In this document: positions 50,238 to 62,995 of the stretch, piece by piece
Position numbering within the stretch: the first letter of the stretch is position 1
Layout of the letters: each line of letters starts with the position of its first letter
Source: Pseudoscleropodium purum
Lineage: Eukaryota; Streptophyta; Bryopsida; Hypnales; Brachytheciaceae
NCBI GenBank assembly: GCA_963969395.1
Contig: OZ017800.1
Span: 19,748,479-19,812,478 of the forward strand
Direction: 5' to 3'
Length of the DNA: 64,000 bases
Translations under genes and position numbers: made by a program
Notes under the pieces: model-generated
Seen by the model: only the letters and a program-made list of their open reading frames with translations
Databases searched by the model: none
Told to the model about the DNA's origin: nothing

Positions 50238-51148
50238 TTTGAGTTTCAATCTCTATGTTGCAAGATTTGCTATTCAATCTTCTATACTTGTAGTGGTTGG
50301 AGGGCTTAGCCTTTAAAGTCTCCTTGGACTTTTGGGTAGGGTTCAACATGATTTTTTCAGAACAATATCTGCTACAAGCCTTCACAACATTGGTGCAATT
50401 CTGAAACACGAAGTTACACAAACCTATCACAAAAGAGTGTGAAATTTTGCCCCCTAAAAAACCCCACCTCACTTCACTTGCAAATATCTTACAATCTGCA
50501 CAATCAAAAGTTCTTCCACACATTCTTGTGCTAGTCTAATCCAAAATCCAAAGTCATACATGTAGTTTTGAGTGGGTTTTTGATGATAAAAAGGCATTTG
50601 GACTTCAGGGCCTTGATAATTCATTTTGCAGAAGACTTATTAAATGAACCAATCCATGAATTTAGAAAACCTCTGATCGTGCACCAATATCAACCAAATT
50701 ATTTCCCCCACCCCCTTTTCTGCCCTCTCCAAGCACCAGGAGCTCCTCCTCCATGTGCCCCATGCCAAACGTAACAAGGTGGTTCCCCTAAACCAAGTTA
50801 ACCCGCCATGTTTAGCCGAAAACCCAGCCCCTGCAAAGAAGGAGCCCCAACACATTGCCAGATTAAAGAACCAATTAAAAACCCGGATCCATGCCCATAT
50901 GTGGGCATCACTTGACCAATCCCACACCCGGACTCAAATAAGAACACCACTTCCCATCCACCCCACGGGACCCCACTAACTAAAGTTAACTTAACCCAGC
51001 TCTAATCTGAAATGGTTAATCATAGCAAAAGATGATGCTGGCACTCATGCTGGCAACGCTGCTAATTGGGTGTGGAAATATTAAGCTTTTAACCCCCAAG
51101 CCCTTGGTAGGAGGAGATCATGGGTGGGGACAGTTTGAGGGACAGGGA
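50238..51148. other. Intergenic DNA, nothing recognised
   Basis: Moderately GC-rich around 50.7-51.0 kb. The ORFs on both strands there look compositional. A TTAACCCCCAAGCCC sequence at about 51089 resembles a piggyBac end but has no partner. Confidence 0.4.
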
Positions 51149-51329
51149 GGATTGACCCCTCTATTCCCCCGTGTTTTACCCTTTAAGAAAACATTGAAAT
51201 TTTTTATTTGCCACATATGATCAAAAATTAGATAGGTATGTGATGAAATAGGAAATTTAAGTGGCACAAAATAGGGGGCTATTTTGGCATTTACCCTCTA
51301 GCGGGGCAATAGAGAGGTCAATCCTCCCT
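51149..51329. mobile_element. Short TIR element, family B, 181 bp
   Basis: The left end GGGAGGATTGACCCCTCTAT pairs with the inverted right end GGGAGGATTGACCTCTCTAT, a TIR of about 25 bp. The interior shares TTTTTATTTGCCACATATGA and AGGGGGC blocks with 60656-60910. No target duplication is clear. Confidence 0.65.
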
Positions 51330-51348
51330 AGCCTAGTCTAAGGACTAG

Positions 51349-51575
51349 GGTGAATTGCCCCCCTTCTCGGCCCCTCAAGAAAACACTGAATTTAAAAAAA
51401 AAATTCATGCATGGTAAAATATGCAAAATTTTAATTCATATTTGCAATGAAAAGCCCTAAATTACCTAGGAGAGGTGTAGAAGGTAAATTAATCAAGCAC
51501 AATATAGGGGGGCTTCTTTTAAAATTGCCCCTAGGAATAACTAGGAAAGGTTGAGCAAATGGGCCAATTCACTCC
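51349..51575. mobile_element. Short TIR element, family B, about 227 bp
   Basis: The left end GGGTGAATTGCCCCCC pairs with the inverted right end GGAGTGAATTGGCCC, possibly between ACTAG direct repeats. It lies only 20 bp from the preceding family B copy. The interior carries AATTCATATTTGCAA and AGGGGGGCT. Confidence 0.6.
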
Positions 51576-51599
51576 GACTAGTTTGAGGGCTTGTATGAT

Positions 51600-54040
51600 C
51601 TCAAAGGTTTGCCATCAGAGATGCAATAAACATTTAACTCTTATAGACACTTTACACCTAGAAACTAGGACAATTCATTGTGTAAGAGGCCCAAAATCTT
51701 TACTTGTGATTGGACAAAAGGCTAATTTTTGTGCGATTAGATTCAAGGGGAATGGCTTGGCCTTTAGGTGTAAAGCATCCCTTCCATTTTCACAACTTTG
51801 CTCTAAAGTGTCATTCCTAGTGGAAAATTCTTTCAATTATTTTGGCCCTTTTTTTAACCTAGTAAGAAACAACAAGGTGCTTTTTTTTGGGTGCAAGTGT
51901 ATTTCACATTCTCTACAATAAATATAAAGTGTAGGCTTTAGCCACATGGCATTTTATATCGTTGCACCTTTTCCAGTATCAAGTGGGACATAGTTAGACT
52001 TCAAAAACTATAGTTGACATGTTCCTACTTCTAATTTACAACATAGATCTAGTCAACTTTGTGTACAAATATTATTTAGGGGGGAGAGTTCAAAGATATG
52101 TTATGTATTTGTGCACTTGAGAAACTTATTCTTTTCATGTACACAAAGGAGGAAGCTGGAACATTGGAAACACATGGAATATAGAAGCTAGATATGTTTT
52201 TTTAAATTTATTTAAATGCACAATATGCTTTATTTTGCACTCTTTTAGTATCTATGGTAGTTAACAAAGAGTACTTATCACCTACATTTTAGATGTTGAA
52301 GATATTGGCTAGACATGACATTTTTATTTTATCATTGATGGGTAGTGCCATCATAAATAAGACATGGATAAGGAATTTTTCTTACATTGTTTTATGTATA
52401 ATGGGTATTGGTTGAAAAGTTGTTGTTTCCTTATATGTTTAAAGTTTAGGGACTTATTTCTAGAATAAACATGATAGGTGACATATATTGACTTTGAGAT
52501 TTAGAAATAGAATACAAACTTTTTAAATGAAAAAAATGATAAGTGATGTGTATTAATTCTAAATTTATTATTAATTGAAACTCTATCATCTTTTCAAATC
52601 TTTAATATTTACTTTTATATGTAATGTCTAGTTGTCATTCTATTAAGGTAGGAGGTTTAAAGAGAAACCCGTTCTAGCGTGGGCTTTTATAAATAAACAC
52701 CCGAAAGCAAATAGCACATTCAAAGGTAAGAGCTTCATTAACCATTCCTTTAAGCCTCTCTCCCTCATCAATGATAGTAATATATATATTTCAAAGAACA
52801 TGCTACTCATTCCTAGATAGGGTATACACTTAGAGCTTGGGCAATTATGGACCACTTACCTTGTACCTTGATATTTGAGAATTTTTACTTTATCTACATT
52901 CATCTATCATACAATATTATCCTTTTTATATAATCAATGACTATTCTATTATGGTGCTTTATACTAGGAAAAATCTTCCTTTGAGTCAACAATAGAATAA
53001 AAAAATATAATGAAAGAATTTACCCATATCCTTGGAGAGGATTTCTATTCCTCCAAAACCACTTTTCTTTTGGCTTGGAATGTGTTGAGAATCATGATCC
53101 TTTGACAAAACTAGTGCCCAAATAATAGGCGAATTTTTCAATTGTAGCTCTTCAACAAACTCTATATGTGTCATGTGCCATGGCTTGATGCCATTTTTGC
53201 TAACATGGCTTAAAGGAGGAATCATAGTTGAGGGGTGCTTGATTCTCTTCTTTTCCAATTTATTAAATATTTATTGTATCAAGTGCGTGGGAAGCTGCAT
53301 CATGAAGTTCCTCGAACTCGACATAATTTGCTCCATTGTATTTCTTGATTAATTGCTATAAATGCCAATATTGCAATCTTAGAAAATGGAAAAAAATATC
53401 TTTGTGTAGTGGTTGCTCACTCTATTCTCAGGTACTATAACACTTGCAAGAAGACCAAAAAGTTGAACTTATATGAGAGTTTAGTTTGGTTAGATGTATT
53501 AGAATTTTTTTTTCTCATAGTCATGGTCTATATCTTCCTAAGTGGTAGTTAGCTTCCAATCTCCCTTTGTTTTTTACCAACAGAGTTAATCGTAAAATAT
53601 GTACAACATGGGATAAGGAATTGTACTATGGAAAAAACATGGGACAAAACTCCTTGGAGTGGCAAAACTAAGGTTTGATGGAGTTTGGCGTTGTGTTTTT
53701 TTTGTACTATTTTTAGTTATACCTTCCTTTGACACCCTTATTCCAAATTGGAATTTTTTTTGCAATTAACTCCAATGATCCTACCCATTTTTTTGGGTCC
53801 CTTATCTTATCTTGAACTAAAAGAAATGAAATAATTTGAACTCGCAAAACGAAATGAAATGCATTTGAATTTGAAACCCCTCCAACCCAAACAAAAGGAC
53901 TTCAATTTGAGTACGCCCCCGCCACCCAGATAGATATTATAGTTATTGTCTAGTCCCGTAGGCCAGCCCCAGGGCAAGGGGTGTACCCCTAATAATAGGC
54001 AACCAGTACACAACATAAACGCCATGTAAGCAGCAGCCTG
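51600..54040. other. AT-rich intergenic DNA upstream of the AP2/ERF gene
   Basis: No coding segment, RNA gene or element termini recognised. GC rises near 53.9 kb as the next gene's leader begins. Confidence 0.45.
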
Positions 54041-54049
54041 AACTCCATA

Positions 54050-54568
54050 AAGCCTCCCCTCCTCCTCCCTCCCTCACTCGCTGCGACTTCAATCGCCTTC
54101 ACTTCCAGAGCTCTCAAGTCTCCCCCTCAAGTCTCCCAAGTCTCAATATTATCAATAGCACGGAAACAGACTGGCCGCCACTCCCCCAGCTCCACTACCA
54201 CGCTCATCATCACTGCAACACTCCCTTTGCCTCCCTTTCTCCTGGTTGTGTGTCTGCTTCTCTTACTTGTCTCCCACAATCATCGCCATAGTCGATCAAT
54301 CTCGAGCATTGCGTAACATTGTTGAAAAAGAATGGTATCTTGGGCGTAGGACGAAGGGCAGAATGAAGCTTGCAGTGCGAGGTTTAGCAGGTAGCAATTG
54401 CGGCGGGTTTAAGAGCCTTTGTTGTAACCGAGTTGGATACTGAGCTTGATACAGAGTTTAGCACCAGGTTTGAGGAGGACTGAGGAATTGGAGAGAGAGG
54501 GAGAGGGATTTTGAGTTATAGTTTTGGGTTGCATTGGGGTTTTGGAGAATTTGGCTTGCGAGGGTGAA
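54050..54568 (+). promoter_or_regulatory. Pyrimidine-rich leader of the CRF/ERF gene
   Basis: A CT-rich stretch (CCTCCTCCCTCCCTCACTC, CTCCCCCTC, CCTCCCTTTCTCC) at 54056-54245 is followed by a GA-rich part (GGAGAGAGAGGGAGAGGG near 54489) before ATG 54569. Such tracts are common in plant 5' UTRs and core promoters. No TATA box was identified with confidence. Confidence 0.45.
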
Positions 54569-56035
54569 ATGCAGGACTTTGGTGGCGACAAGATGGATAG
54601 CCCCGTGGTGAAGACGAAGACTGGGAGTATGAAGCGTGAGTATGAGTCTGCTTCCGAGGAGGAGCTCTCCGGCGCGGAGCTTTCGTCGCGGTTTCAAATG
54701 TATCCCAAGCGAGTGCGCGTGATTTGCACAGACCCCGACGCTACCGACTCCTCCAGTGATGAAGATGAGAGTTTCCGTCCTTCGCGAAATTCGCAGCGAA
54801 GATTAGTCCATGAAATTCAAATGGACTGTATCCCTGTGGCTCATCACGAGGACTCTTCAAGCTCGGAGAGTGAAGTTGACGAAACTGAAGTTCCGAGTTA
54901 CCACTCGGTGTTCACCGCGAAGGCAATGCAATGCTCCGTGAGCTACGCGTCGCCAGTCGATGATGGCGAGCTCGGATCCGCGGCGAGCTTCTACGAGAAG
55001 CCGTGGCAACCGAAAAAGAAAACTCTCAAGGTGCCCGAGAAGAAGGTGCCGAAGGTTGCTTCATCGCCTGTTATGAAGACGGTGAGTGTGAAGACAGCGC
55101 GGGGTTCGACATTGGCGAAACCTCCTGTTGCGAAGGTGAAATCTGCTGCTGCGAGTGTCGGCAAGCCGCATAAGTACCGAGGTGTGAGGCAACGACCGTG
55201 GGGGAAGTGGGCGGCTGAGATTCGGGATCCCTCGAAGGGTGTTAGGCTATGGTTGGGAACATACGATACCGCTGAGCAAGCTGCGCAAGCTTATGATAGA
55301 GCCGCAAGGGAGATTCGTGGACCGCAAGCGCATACGAATTTCACTTCTTCTGATCAGTTGAGCGTGCCCACAACGTCTTCGGCGTCTGACGTGACGACGA
55401 AGAAGACGGTGACCAAGAAAGAAGAGGTTATTGCGAAGCCTGCGCGCTCATTGAAGAAGGAAGCTCCAGTAGTACCAATTGTAACCTCCTCCGCCTCGTC
55501 CCAGCCCATGTGCGCAGTGCAGGTGGAGCGCCTAAATGACACTGAGGCCTGCGTCTCCCGCGAAGACGACGTCGATATGTTCAGCGCACGCATTGAGAAT
55601 GATCTCCTGAACGATGACATTTTGTTCGACAACTTGAGTGACGACTGCGAGTATCTCATTTCTTCCCCACGCACTTCCTCTGACGGCTCCCCGTGTTCCA
55701 GTCTCACTGCTTGCGAGACGCCGTCCTCGAGTGACGCTGCGGTGAACAGCGCAACGCTTGCTGGTCGCTTCTTTGAAAATTCCTCAGACTCGGATAGCGA
55801 GCTTGAGCAAGCGTACAACCCGAGAAATTCCGTAGAAGACCCGCAACCCAGTTGTGATTTGGGGGAGGTTTTTCTCTCTGATGATTTCTTGTTCGATTTT
55901 CCTGCGCCTGGTGATGATGGAGCCTTCGACTTCGCAGCAGGGTTTGATCTTCTGGGAGATGACATTGGCGAGTTGGGCTTTGACCAGAGCGGGAGCTTAG
56001 ATTGGTTCAATGCAACTGACATTCTTGTTACTTGA
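54569..56035 (+). CDS. CRF: AP2/ERF transcription factor, cytokinin response factor (group VI) type
   Basis: A single-exon gene of 488 residues. ATG 54569 is the first in-frame ATG after the upstream stop. Residues about 46-67 are [20 protein letters not shown], the CRF motif that defines ERF groups VI and VI-L. The AP2 DNA-binding domain spans residues 203-258, from [18 protein letters not shown] to AHTNF, with [19 protein letters not shown] in the helix region. The Ala and Asp pair of the ERF type is present, so GCC-box-like DNA is the expected target. Between the motif and AP2 is a Lys-rich stretch. The C-terminal half is Asp/Glu/Ser-rich with Phe/Leu clusters ([14 protein letters not shown]), likely an acidic activation region. 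It acts in the nucleus. CRFs in flowering plants mediate cytokinin and stress responses; the role in this plant is an inference. A possible poly-A signal AATAAA lies at 56510-56515. Confidence 0.94.
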   Translation: MQDFGGDKMDSPVVKTKTGSMKREYESASEEELSGAELSSRFQMYPKRVRVICTDPDATDSSSDEDESFRPSRNSQRRLVHEIQMDCIPVAHHEDSSSSESEVDETEVPSYHSVFTAKAMQCSVSYASPVDDGELGSAASFYEKPWQPKKKTLKVPEKKVPKVASSPVMKTVSVKTARGSTLAKPPVAKVKSAAASVGKPHKYRGVRQRPWGKWAAEIRDPSKGVRLWLGTYDTAEQAAQAYDRAAREIRGPQAHTNFTSSDQLSVPTTSSASDVTTKKTVTKKEEVIAKPARSLKKEAPVVPIVTSSASSQPMCAVQVERLNDTEACVSREDDVDMFSARIENDLLNDDILFDNLSDDCEYLISSPRTSSDGSPCSSLTACETPSSSDAAVNSATLAGRFFENSSDSDSELEQAYNPRNSVEDPQPSCDLGEVFLSDDFLFDFPAPGDDGAFDFAAGFDLLGDDIGELGFDQSGSLDWFNATDILVT

Positions 56036-59000
56036 GAATGACACCAATTGAGATTTTTTTCAATTGAATATGATTCTCGGAGACAATATTCTTTGAGAAT
56101 GTTTGAAAGAATGCTTGGGACTCCCGTGATTGTGTTTTCCACGGTACTCTCTTTCGTCTGTCCTCGAAGCTGGGGATATGAGGTAACATAGAATCTATGA
56201 GTCTTCGTGGTCACGTGGCGGTTTTTGAATTATTTATGTCTTGCGCTGACCCGGGCTCCACCAAATTTTGTAGCTTTTTCTTGCCGAGTAGTCGGTGCAA
56301 GTGGTAGAGTACTATGTAGATTAGTGAGATGATGAGTATACATTAAAGAAAAGCCGTAGTGTGTTGGCTGTTCTTCTAGTTTGAGCTTCGTTAAGAAGCT
56401 CATGCGTACGAGTTTTTACATAGAGGATTGGGAGTGTAGTAGTACTCTTTCGTATGAAACTGTCTCCCCTTGTGTTGTACGATACATACATGAACCAAAT
56501 TGCCGGATCAATAAATCCCATGTCCCTTACATACACGCATTTGTCTCTGTTTCATGTTCTGGCCGGTCACTTGGTGTCACAGGTGCCGGCTGCCCTTCTG
56601 TTCAGTGCAGTTGCATTGCATTGATTTTACACGTATTTCAATTTGCCTGGAAGTGTCTGTACTTGCTTGTTTCGACGTGCTGCAGTGTGTTGATGGTAAT
56701 TGAGTGAGTTGTGAAATGTGAAGGACAAGGGGAAGTGAGGTCAGCTTGAACTAGATGACCGTGGGATCACTGGGATGTTGAACGACACTGCATTGCTTCG
56801 AAGTCCATTCATCTCTGGTAACCGCAGGCTTAGCACCTGAGTTACTGATGATCAAGTCTAAACGTACCACAAAGATAGCAATGAATACTTGCCTTCATTT
56901 TGCACCCAAAATTAAACAAAGAAAGGACTCCTGCTTTCCTCTCTGACGAGCAAACTTTTGCTTGGCTGTTGTCAGGATCAGGGTTAAGTTAGTTTGATGT
57001 CGTTTCTAATCTTCCTGTCAACGTCCAACTCTTCCTCCTATTTCCAGCATTTGGCTTTCCTGACCCCGAAAATTGCTCCTTGCTCTTCTGGGGTTTGGAC
57101 AGCACTTCCCTTACAACTGTCGATGTTTTTTTATCAGTCGGAAATATCAACAGCCTAATTTTTACACTTCGCGTCCCACCTGTGCATTTCTGACTGAGAG
57201 CAGCCCTGCAAATGCACATCTGAGAGGACGATTGCGTCAGTGGCAGTCATTCATTCTGCTCATTCTTTTAAAATTTTTTTTTAATGTTTCTCTGACACAA
57301 ACGGAAATTCTAATTAAGTTAATGCCACCCCAGAAAACCTACCAGAGCTGCTCCGTCGAGCTACAGCTCTGCTGGCACCTCTTTGGTTTGCGAGGAGCTG
57401 GCGAACTCAATCCCGGACCTGCCTGAGAATGGCAGCAGTGCAGTTCAGTTGGCTACCATCGTCCATCGGTGAGTGCGCTTTTGGATGAGAAGGCTGGCCA
57501 GGTTCGTTAAAAATGTCGCACAGTTTTGGACCTTTCTCCGGAAGTGGAGGACCGCCCTTGTTCACTGCCTCGCTGGAAAGGGTAGAACTGAAGGAAGGAG
57601 CTTCTCTATCTCATGCTCTTTTTCTTTTTTTCCCGTGATAATCCACACGTTCAAATCCGTCCTTTATTTATTTATTTTATTTATTTTTTGTTACATCATG
57701 ATCCAACCCAATTGCAGTTAATTCAGTTGTAAGTTGTAACTAAGTTACCAAAGCATGATTTTACTTCATTTGGGGTTGAAGTGAGCAGTTGCAAGAAGAG
57801 AGTACTCCCCTTTCCAATGCATGATTTTGACTGAGACACACACAGAGATGCTTAGAAAAGCTTAAACCCCAGATAGACAGAAGCACACACAAGTACGCAC
57901 ACACGCAGGCTCCCAGTGTGACTGACAGTGTGGGATGCAGTTTGGTCCCAAGTGAAGTACACAACAGCATTCCTGTTCTGAGAATGAATCATTAGCCAGC
58001 ATGTCTTTGAAACATTGCAACCAAAGAAAAAATTTAAAAAATTTAAAAAAATTCTGTAAGTTAACCACCTGTAAGTTAACTAAGTATGTGTACCTTATTA
58101 CATCATCCAGTTTTGTTTGGCTTGGTTGTCTTGAGAGTCTTGTACTGCACTTGCAAGAAAATGGTACATCTCCTCAATCATTAAGTTTATACAAAAACTA
58201 GAAACCGTCGAGTTTCATTCCATTACGATTTTCCAAGTTCAATCCAGTTCATCAATACGCAAATCCAACAAACCAAGTTATGTATCAGACCTGATCAATT
58301 CAATTCAATTCAATTGATCTGGTGAGTGACTGGAGTTTTTTTGAAATCCTTGCAGCCAGACGGAGCTCCAACACCACCAACAGCAACATGGAGTCTGCAC
58401 AAACGGGCTTAACTTAAGCTTACTTAATGACTTTTATATATTTTAAAGGTTCCATCAAAATCCTGTCCTGTTCTGTAGCTCCACCTGCTCCAGCTATAAA
58501 CTAAAGGCTCATAACTCTGTAACTGATTGAATGGAAAATCACAAAATGATGGACAGCTTATTATTTAACTGAAGGACCGACTTACTACTAGTCTTGAAAA
58601 AATATCAGTATTGACCGTATCCAGGTTCCTGCATCATCGGTTGGTCTGCTATTTAATTATCACATTCTAATAAAGAAGGAATGGCTTGCAATTGATTCGG
58701 AAAGCCCTTGCATCCTGTCATACTAAGTTACACTTCAAAGCACTTCAGCATGTGCAAAGTGTCTTTGTGACAGTGAGTAGACCAATGTGGTTCCATTTTT
58801 TTTTATTTCAGTCTGGTTTTGGCAGCAGCAACTTGTTCTTGCTTTTGGTTGTGCTGGCATAGCCCCGGCCTGTCATTTTGTTTGGGGGATTTCTTCACTG
58901 CCACTTTTATAAGTTCGAGTACCCCATGTGTTTTTTATGGGGTGGGGGGAGTTCCTGTACCTTTTTCTACTGCAAAGTGTAGGTTAATACCCACCCCACT

Positions 59001-59870
59001 GTGTTGGTAGTATATAATGCGAATTTGGAAATGACCAATGGTGATATGCAACTAATGGACCATTATGGTATTCAGATCACCTGACTAGATGATGGCTTAG
59101 CTTCCCTTCCCTTAGTTTTTTTGTTTTTGTTTTTGCTCTTTTGACACAAAAAAAGTGATTGATGGCTTATTACAGTAGTTTTGACTCCTTCCGTGTTTCA
59201 CACAAACCTAATTCATACTATATTCAGACACCTGACTGAAAGTTATGGCTTCCTTTTGACTAAGTTTACCAATGTGTTTTGTTTTTTTAACACTGTTGGA
59301 ATTGGGATGTCGTGTGTTGGAAGGCTTCTTTTTAACTTACCTTGCGTTGTGTTGTGGTTGTTTTGTTTTCTTACTGACTGACAGCTGCTGATGCAGTGAA
59401 AAGAAAATGAAAACCATGTGCTTCAAGAGAAATAGTGGTTTTTCTTTTTTTAATTTAATGGCAAAAACACGAAACACCGAACTAGAAAAAACACCCATTT
59501 TCACATTAGTCAGCTTGCATCCCCACCACCTAAATTTTAATTTGTTTGGAAACACATGGACGATTTCCATTGAAAGAGGAACACCGCCTAAGTAAATATT
59601 TTGAATCTCAAGGTTACAACAAAAGGGGGCTGCCCATTCGAGCCCCCAGCAGTGAGCCCCAACCGAACTAATCAAGCCATGTTGAGAATTTTTTTTTTTT
59701 TTTAACTCGTATTTGTTTAATTTATTTAGACCCTTTTGGGATTATTAATAATCATGTGAATGATGATGAACATTTTTGCTTTTGCAGAGGATCTACGGAG
59801 GATCTGGAGTAATGGGATGACACCTACCAACTTAGGAAGGAAAGGGTGGTAGGCTAGATCTATGCCTAGA
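56036..59870. other. 3' flank of the CRF gene and intergenic DNA
   Basis: Begins with the likely 3' UTR (to about 56.5 kb). Beyond it are only short unassigned ORFs (for example 57073-57426 on + and 56989-57219 on -), a (TTCAA)n stretch near 58297 and a pair of diverged repeats near 59070 and 59220. No gene recognised. Confidence 0.45.
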
Positions 59871-59900
59871 CACCCCCCACCCCCACCCCCCCTACCCCTG
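59871..59900 (-). other. Potential G-quadruplex sequence
   Basis: On the - strand the G runs are GGGG-TA-GGGGGGG-T-GGGGG-T-GGGGGG, four runs separated by one- or two-base loops. That is a strong G4-forming pattern in vitro. It is not near a recognised gene. Confidence 0.6.
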
Positions 59901-60655
59901 CAGCTGAAGTACCGGAAGCTCCATAAAATAATAATATTATTAATATTAGTATTGTTTTATTTTTTTAATGTAACTGAACGGTTTCAACTCCAAGCTCCCC
60001 ATCTCCCATTCTGATTGGCCCAACTGGTTCTTCCCCGGTTCCTATTGATGGAAAGAGGGCTTCATATCAGTATCCTGACTGATCAATTGTCAGTCCTTCA
60101 CTGGCTTTTACCCCCACCCACTCAGTCAATTTCCATAATTTATTTTGACTGGGGCGGACTCGGACTTTTACCCCCCTGGGCTTGAGTTGAGTTGAGTTGA
60201 TTGATTGACATCTACCTGAGATACACCTGAGGACGGAGGTAATAACTGAGCTCTTTGACGGGCACCCCAAGACTTACCTCCCCTTCCCTTTCCTCCCCTT
60301 TACTTCCTTCCTTCCTTCCGTTCCCCATCATGACCTGGTTGGGGGGATCTTTTACCTTTGGTCCAGTGAGCTGGGCCCCGGCTTCAGTTCAGTTTGTAAG
60401 GAAATTGAACTCCTCCACGTAGAAAACTCCAAAGAGTTACTGGCGCTATTGGCATGACAAGGGGGATACATCCAAGCCCCCATTAATTGGGGGAGGGAGC
60501 GGGCTCCAGTTGTACCCCGCGGGGTTTAATTACTCACAAGGGGGAGTAGATTTTTTGCATCGCGGGCCCTGATTTGGTGATCATAAGATGTGGTTCAACA
60601 AGGGAGGGGAACTGTGGGTTTGAGGGGACTCACGGACTTATTGTTAGGAGACACC

Positions 60656-60910
60656 CCCCAAGGAAGGGAGAGGGGAGGAAGGGCCCTGTATTGCCCCATG
60701 TTTTTCCCCTATAGAAAACACTGGAAATTTTTTATTTGCCACATATGATAAAAATATCCAAATTCTGAATTCATATCTGCAATCGTATTTGCAATTCGAG
60801 ACTCCAAAATTAGCTAGGGGATGTGATGAAATACAAAATTTAAGTGACACAAATATAGGGGGCAATTTTAACATTTACCCTCTGGGCGGGCAATAGAGGG
60901 GTCAATCCTC
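60656..60910. mobile_element. Short TIR element, family B copy
   Basis: Carries ATTTTTTATTTGCCACATATG, a TGAATTCATATCTGCAA block and a right end GAGGGGTCAATCCTCCTTGG matching the 51149-51329 copy. The left end is partly rearranged. Confidence 0.6.
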
Positions 60911-60999
60911 CTTGGCCAGGAATAAGGAATCTTCAATGGACAGGATGGATTCTATCTTAGTTGAGTCTAAAGTAGTGCAATGAGCCTCTTGTGGAGTTG

Positions 61000-61190
61000 G
61001 TTTTGTCCTCCCTTTTTTTACCCCTTGAAAAAACATGGGAACTTTTTATTTGTTGCACAAATTTTTTATGGCAAATTTTGAGTTCATAGTTGTAATCAAA
61101 GGCCCCGAATTAGCTAGGAGCGATATGAACAACAAAATCCATATCGTGCAAAATAGAGGGGTTTTTTTTTTACATTCACCCCTACCTAGA
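61000..61190. mobile_element. Degraded family B copy
   Basis: TTTTTATTTGTTGCACAAATT, GAGTTCATAGTTGTAATCAA, GAATTAGCTAGGAG and AGAGGGGTTTTTTT follow the family B order in weakened form. Termini are not clear. Confidence 0.4.
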
Positions 61191-61299
61191 CCTCCACAAG
61201 AAGCTCGTTGCACTACTTTAGTCTTGATCTATTGTCTTGGCCTTCCATCCAACCACGGATTTCCGCGAGGGGGAGGGGTTGCAAAAAATTAAAAATCAC

Positions 61300-62406
61300 A
61301 CCCCTAAATGTGATTGTGATTGTGAACATACTCCTTGGCATTTGTTGATGGCCTTGCTACAATGGAACCTCTCAAAAGTAATATGGCCTCTCTAAAGAAA
61401 TTGATTGATTGTCATGTCTTGTTCAAAATGGCATACAAACATTGTGAATGCAATGCTATAACCTTCCCTATTGTAATGACCTCTCTAATGTAATGTGGTA
61501 GCCCAATTCCAACCTTATTACTTTAGAGATGGAAGTTCTACTATACTTTCCTGCCATAGAATGACATTTTAATAGTATTTTTAGAGCCTGCAAACACCCC
61601 CTCAACAAACACATCTTCCAATTCTTTGTGCCATTGCTTCTATAAAGCACAGTGGCATAACACTCACAAAATCCTCCACAAAAGTATATTTAAGTGTGTT
61701 TTTCAAATTAGGTTTCTAGAGAATATTCAATTGAGATAGTCAACACAATGATCAAGATTGTATGAGGGTCTCTACTTGGCCCTCTCACTATTAATAGGTG
61801 GGGGCTTGAATGCAAGGCCACAATTGAAGACACCCTAAGATAACCACACCTAAAAAGCTTCCAAATAAGCAAAATCATTTGAGCATCGTTCCTATTAATA
61901 AACTCATTATTGTTTGAGTGTTTTGGGCAATTGAAAGAAGATTTTTTTAGCACGCATTTTTGGACATTGTATGAGCATCTTGTAAAGTTTTGAAGTGCAC
62001 ATAATAGGTGTATCCAAACTTGCCTTTGGGCTCCCATGTTCAAGAAGTAAATATCTTAAGTATAATCTTAAAGGATCCACATTGCAACTCGGTCATAATC
62101 AAGTATAATTACTTTAGAACCAACAATATTTGAGCTTCAATTGGAGGTGTATAACTAGACCTAATTTGGCAACACCAATAGTCTAGTTTGAAAGGAGGTC
62201 ATGGTGCATTACACTACATTGCAAGAGCAAGGTGACCATTTGAGCTTTGGGAACCATTTTCTTGCACTATCATTTGGACCTTAGGACTTCTTTCTAAAGG
62301 AATGAAATTGCAAGTGTGTACAATGCAAAAGGTGACCCTATTTTGGGTAGTAAGTAGGTCTTGGGATTCTACTAGTGATAGGATCTAATTGCTAATTGCA
62401 TGTAAT
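61300..62406. other. AT-rich intergenic DNA, nothing recognised
   Basis: Only short ORFs without recognisable domains. Confidence 0.4.
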
Positions 62407-62995
62407 TTAACCCCTAGAGGACCAAGTATCCATTCAATGTATACAAAAAATCTCAAGTAGGTCCTACAAGTTAATTTCGGTCAAATGATCATAAAATTTT
62501 GATACAAGGTGTGAATACACATTGTCTTACTCTCTTAGTGGAAATATCATTTTTTTTTATTAGGTGTATAGATCAAAATTTATGCCACCCTAGATTCTTA
62601 GGGTAGCCTGAGTAGCTTTGCGCAACATGTACAAAACTCCTTTTAAAATTTTGAAATTTGGCAAGTATGCAACTTACATGAAACAAGATGCAAATGTCAA
62701 AAAAATAACCATAAGTAGTGTAAAAAATCTCATTCTACGAGAGAAATTAAAGTTGTTGATCTTGTAGGATAACGTTGGAGTTTTATTTTGATAAATTTCA
62801 AACATTATAATCTTTCTATCCATGTGGTCAAAGTTTCTGGAATTTTTTTCTACACATTCCTATAGTAGTCTAGAACAATTTGTATGGTTGAATTTTGAAA
62901 AAACAACTTTTAATTCATTTTTTTCTCAGTGCCCTAAAAAGTAGCACTTTTTTACAATTTTTTCACAAAATGTGCTTTGGTCTTCTAGGGGTTAA
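62407..62995. mobile_element. piggyBac-like non-autonomous element, 589 bp
   Basis: The left end is TTAACCCCTAGAGGACCAAG and the inverted right end is TTAACCCCTAGAAGACCAAA, with TTAA at both borders. The right subterminal region (TTTTTCTACACATTCCTATAG...) resembles that of the 83-980 element. No coding capacity. Confidence 0.76.

Noticed and set aside
51089..51105. TTAACCCCCAAGCCC as a piggyBac end
   Set aside because: No partner terminus in either direction within several kb and poor fit after the first eight bases.
55354..56214. 286-codon open frame antisense to the AP2/ERF gene
   Set aside because: It lies wholly opposite the CRF coding region and its 3' flank. The Ser/Asp/Glu-rich codons of the real gene suppress stops on the other strand. 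No domain is recognisable.
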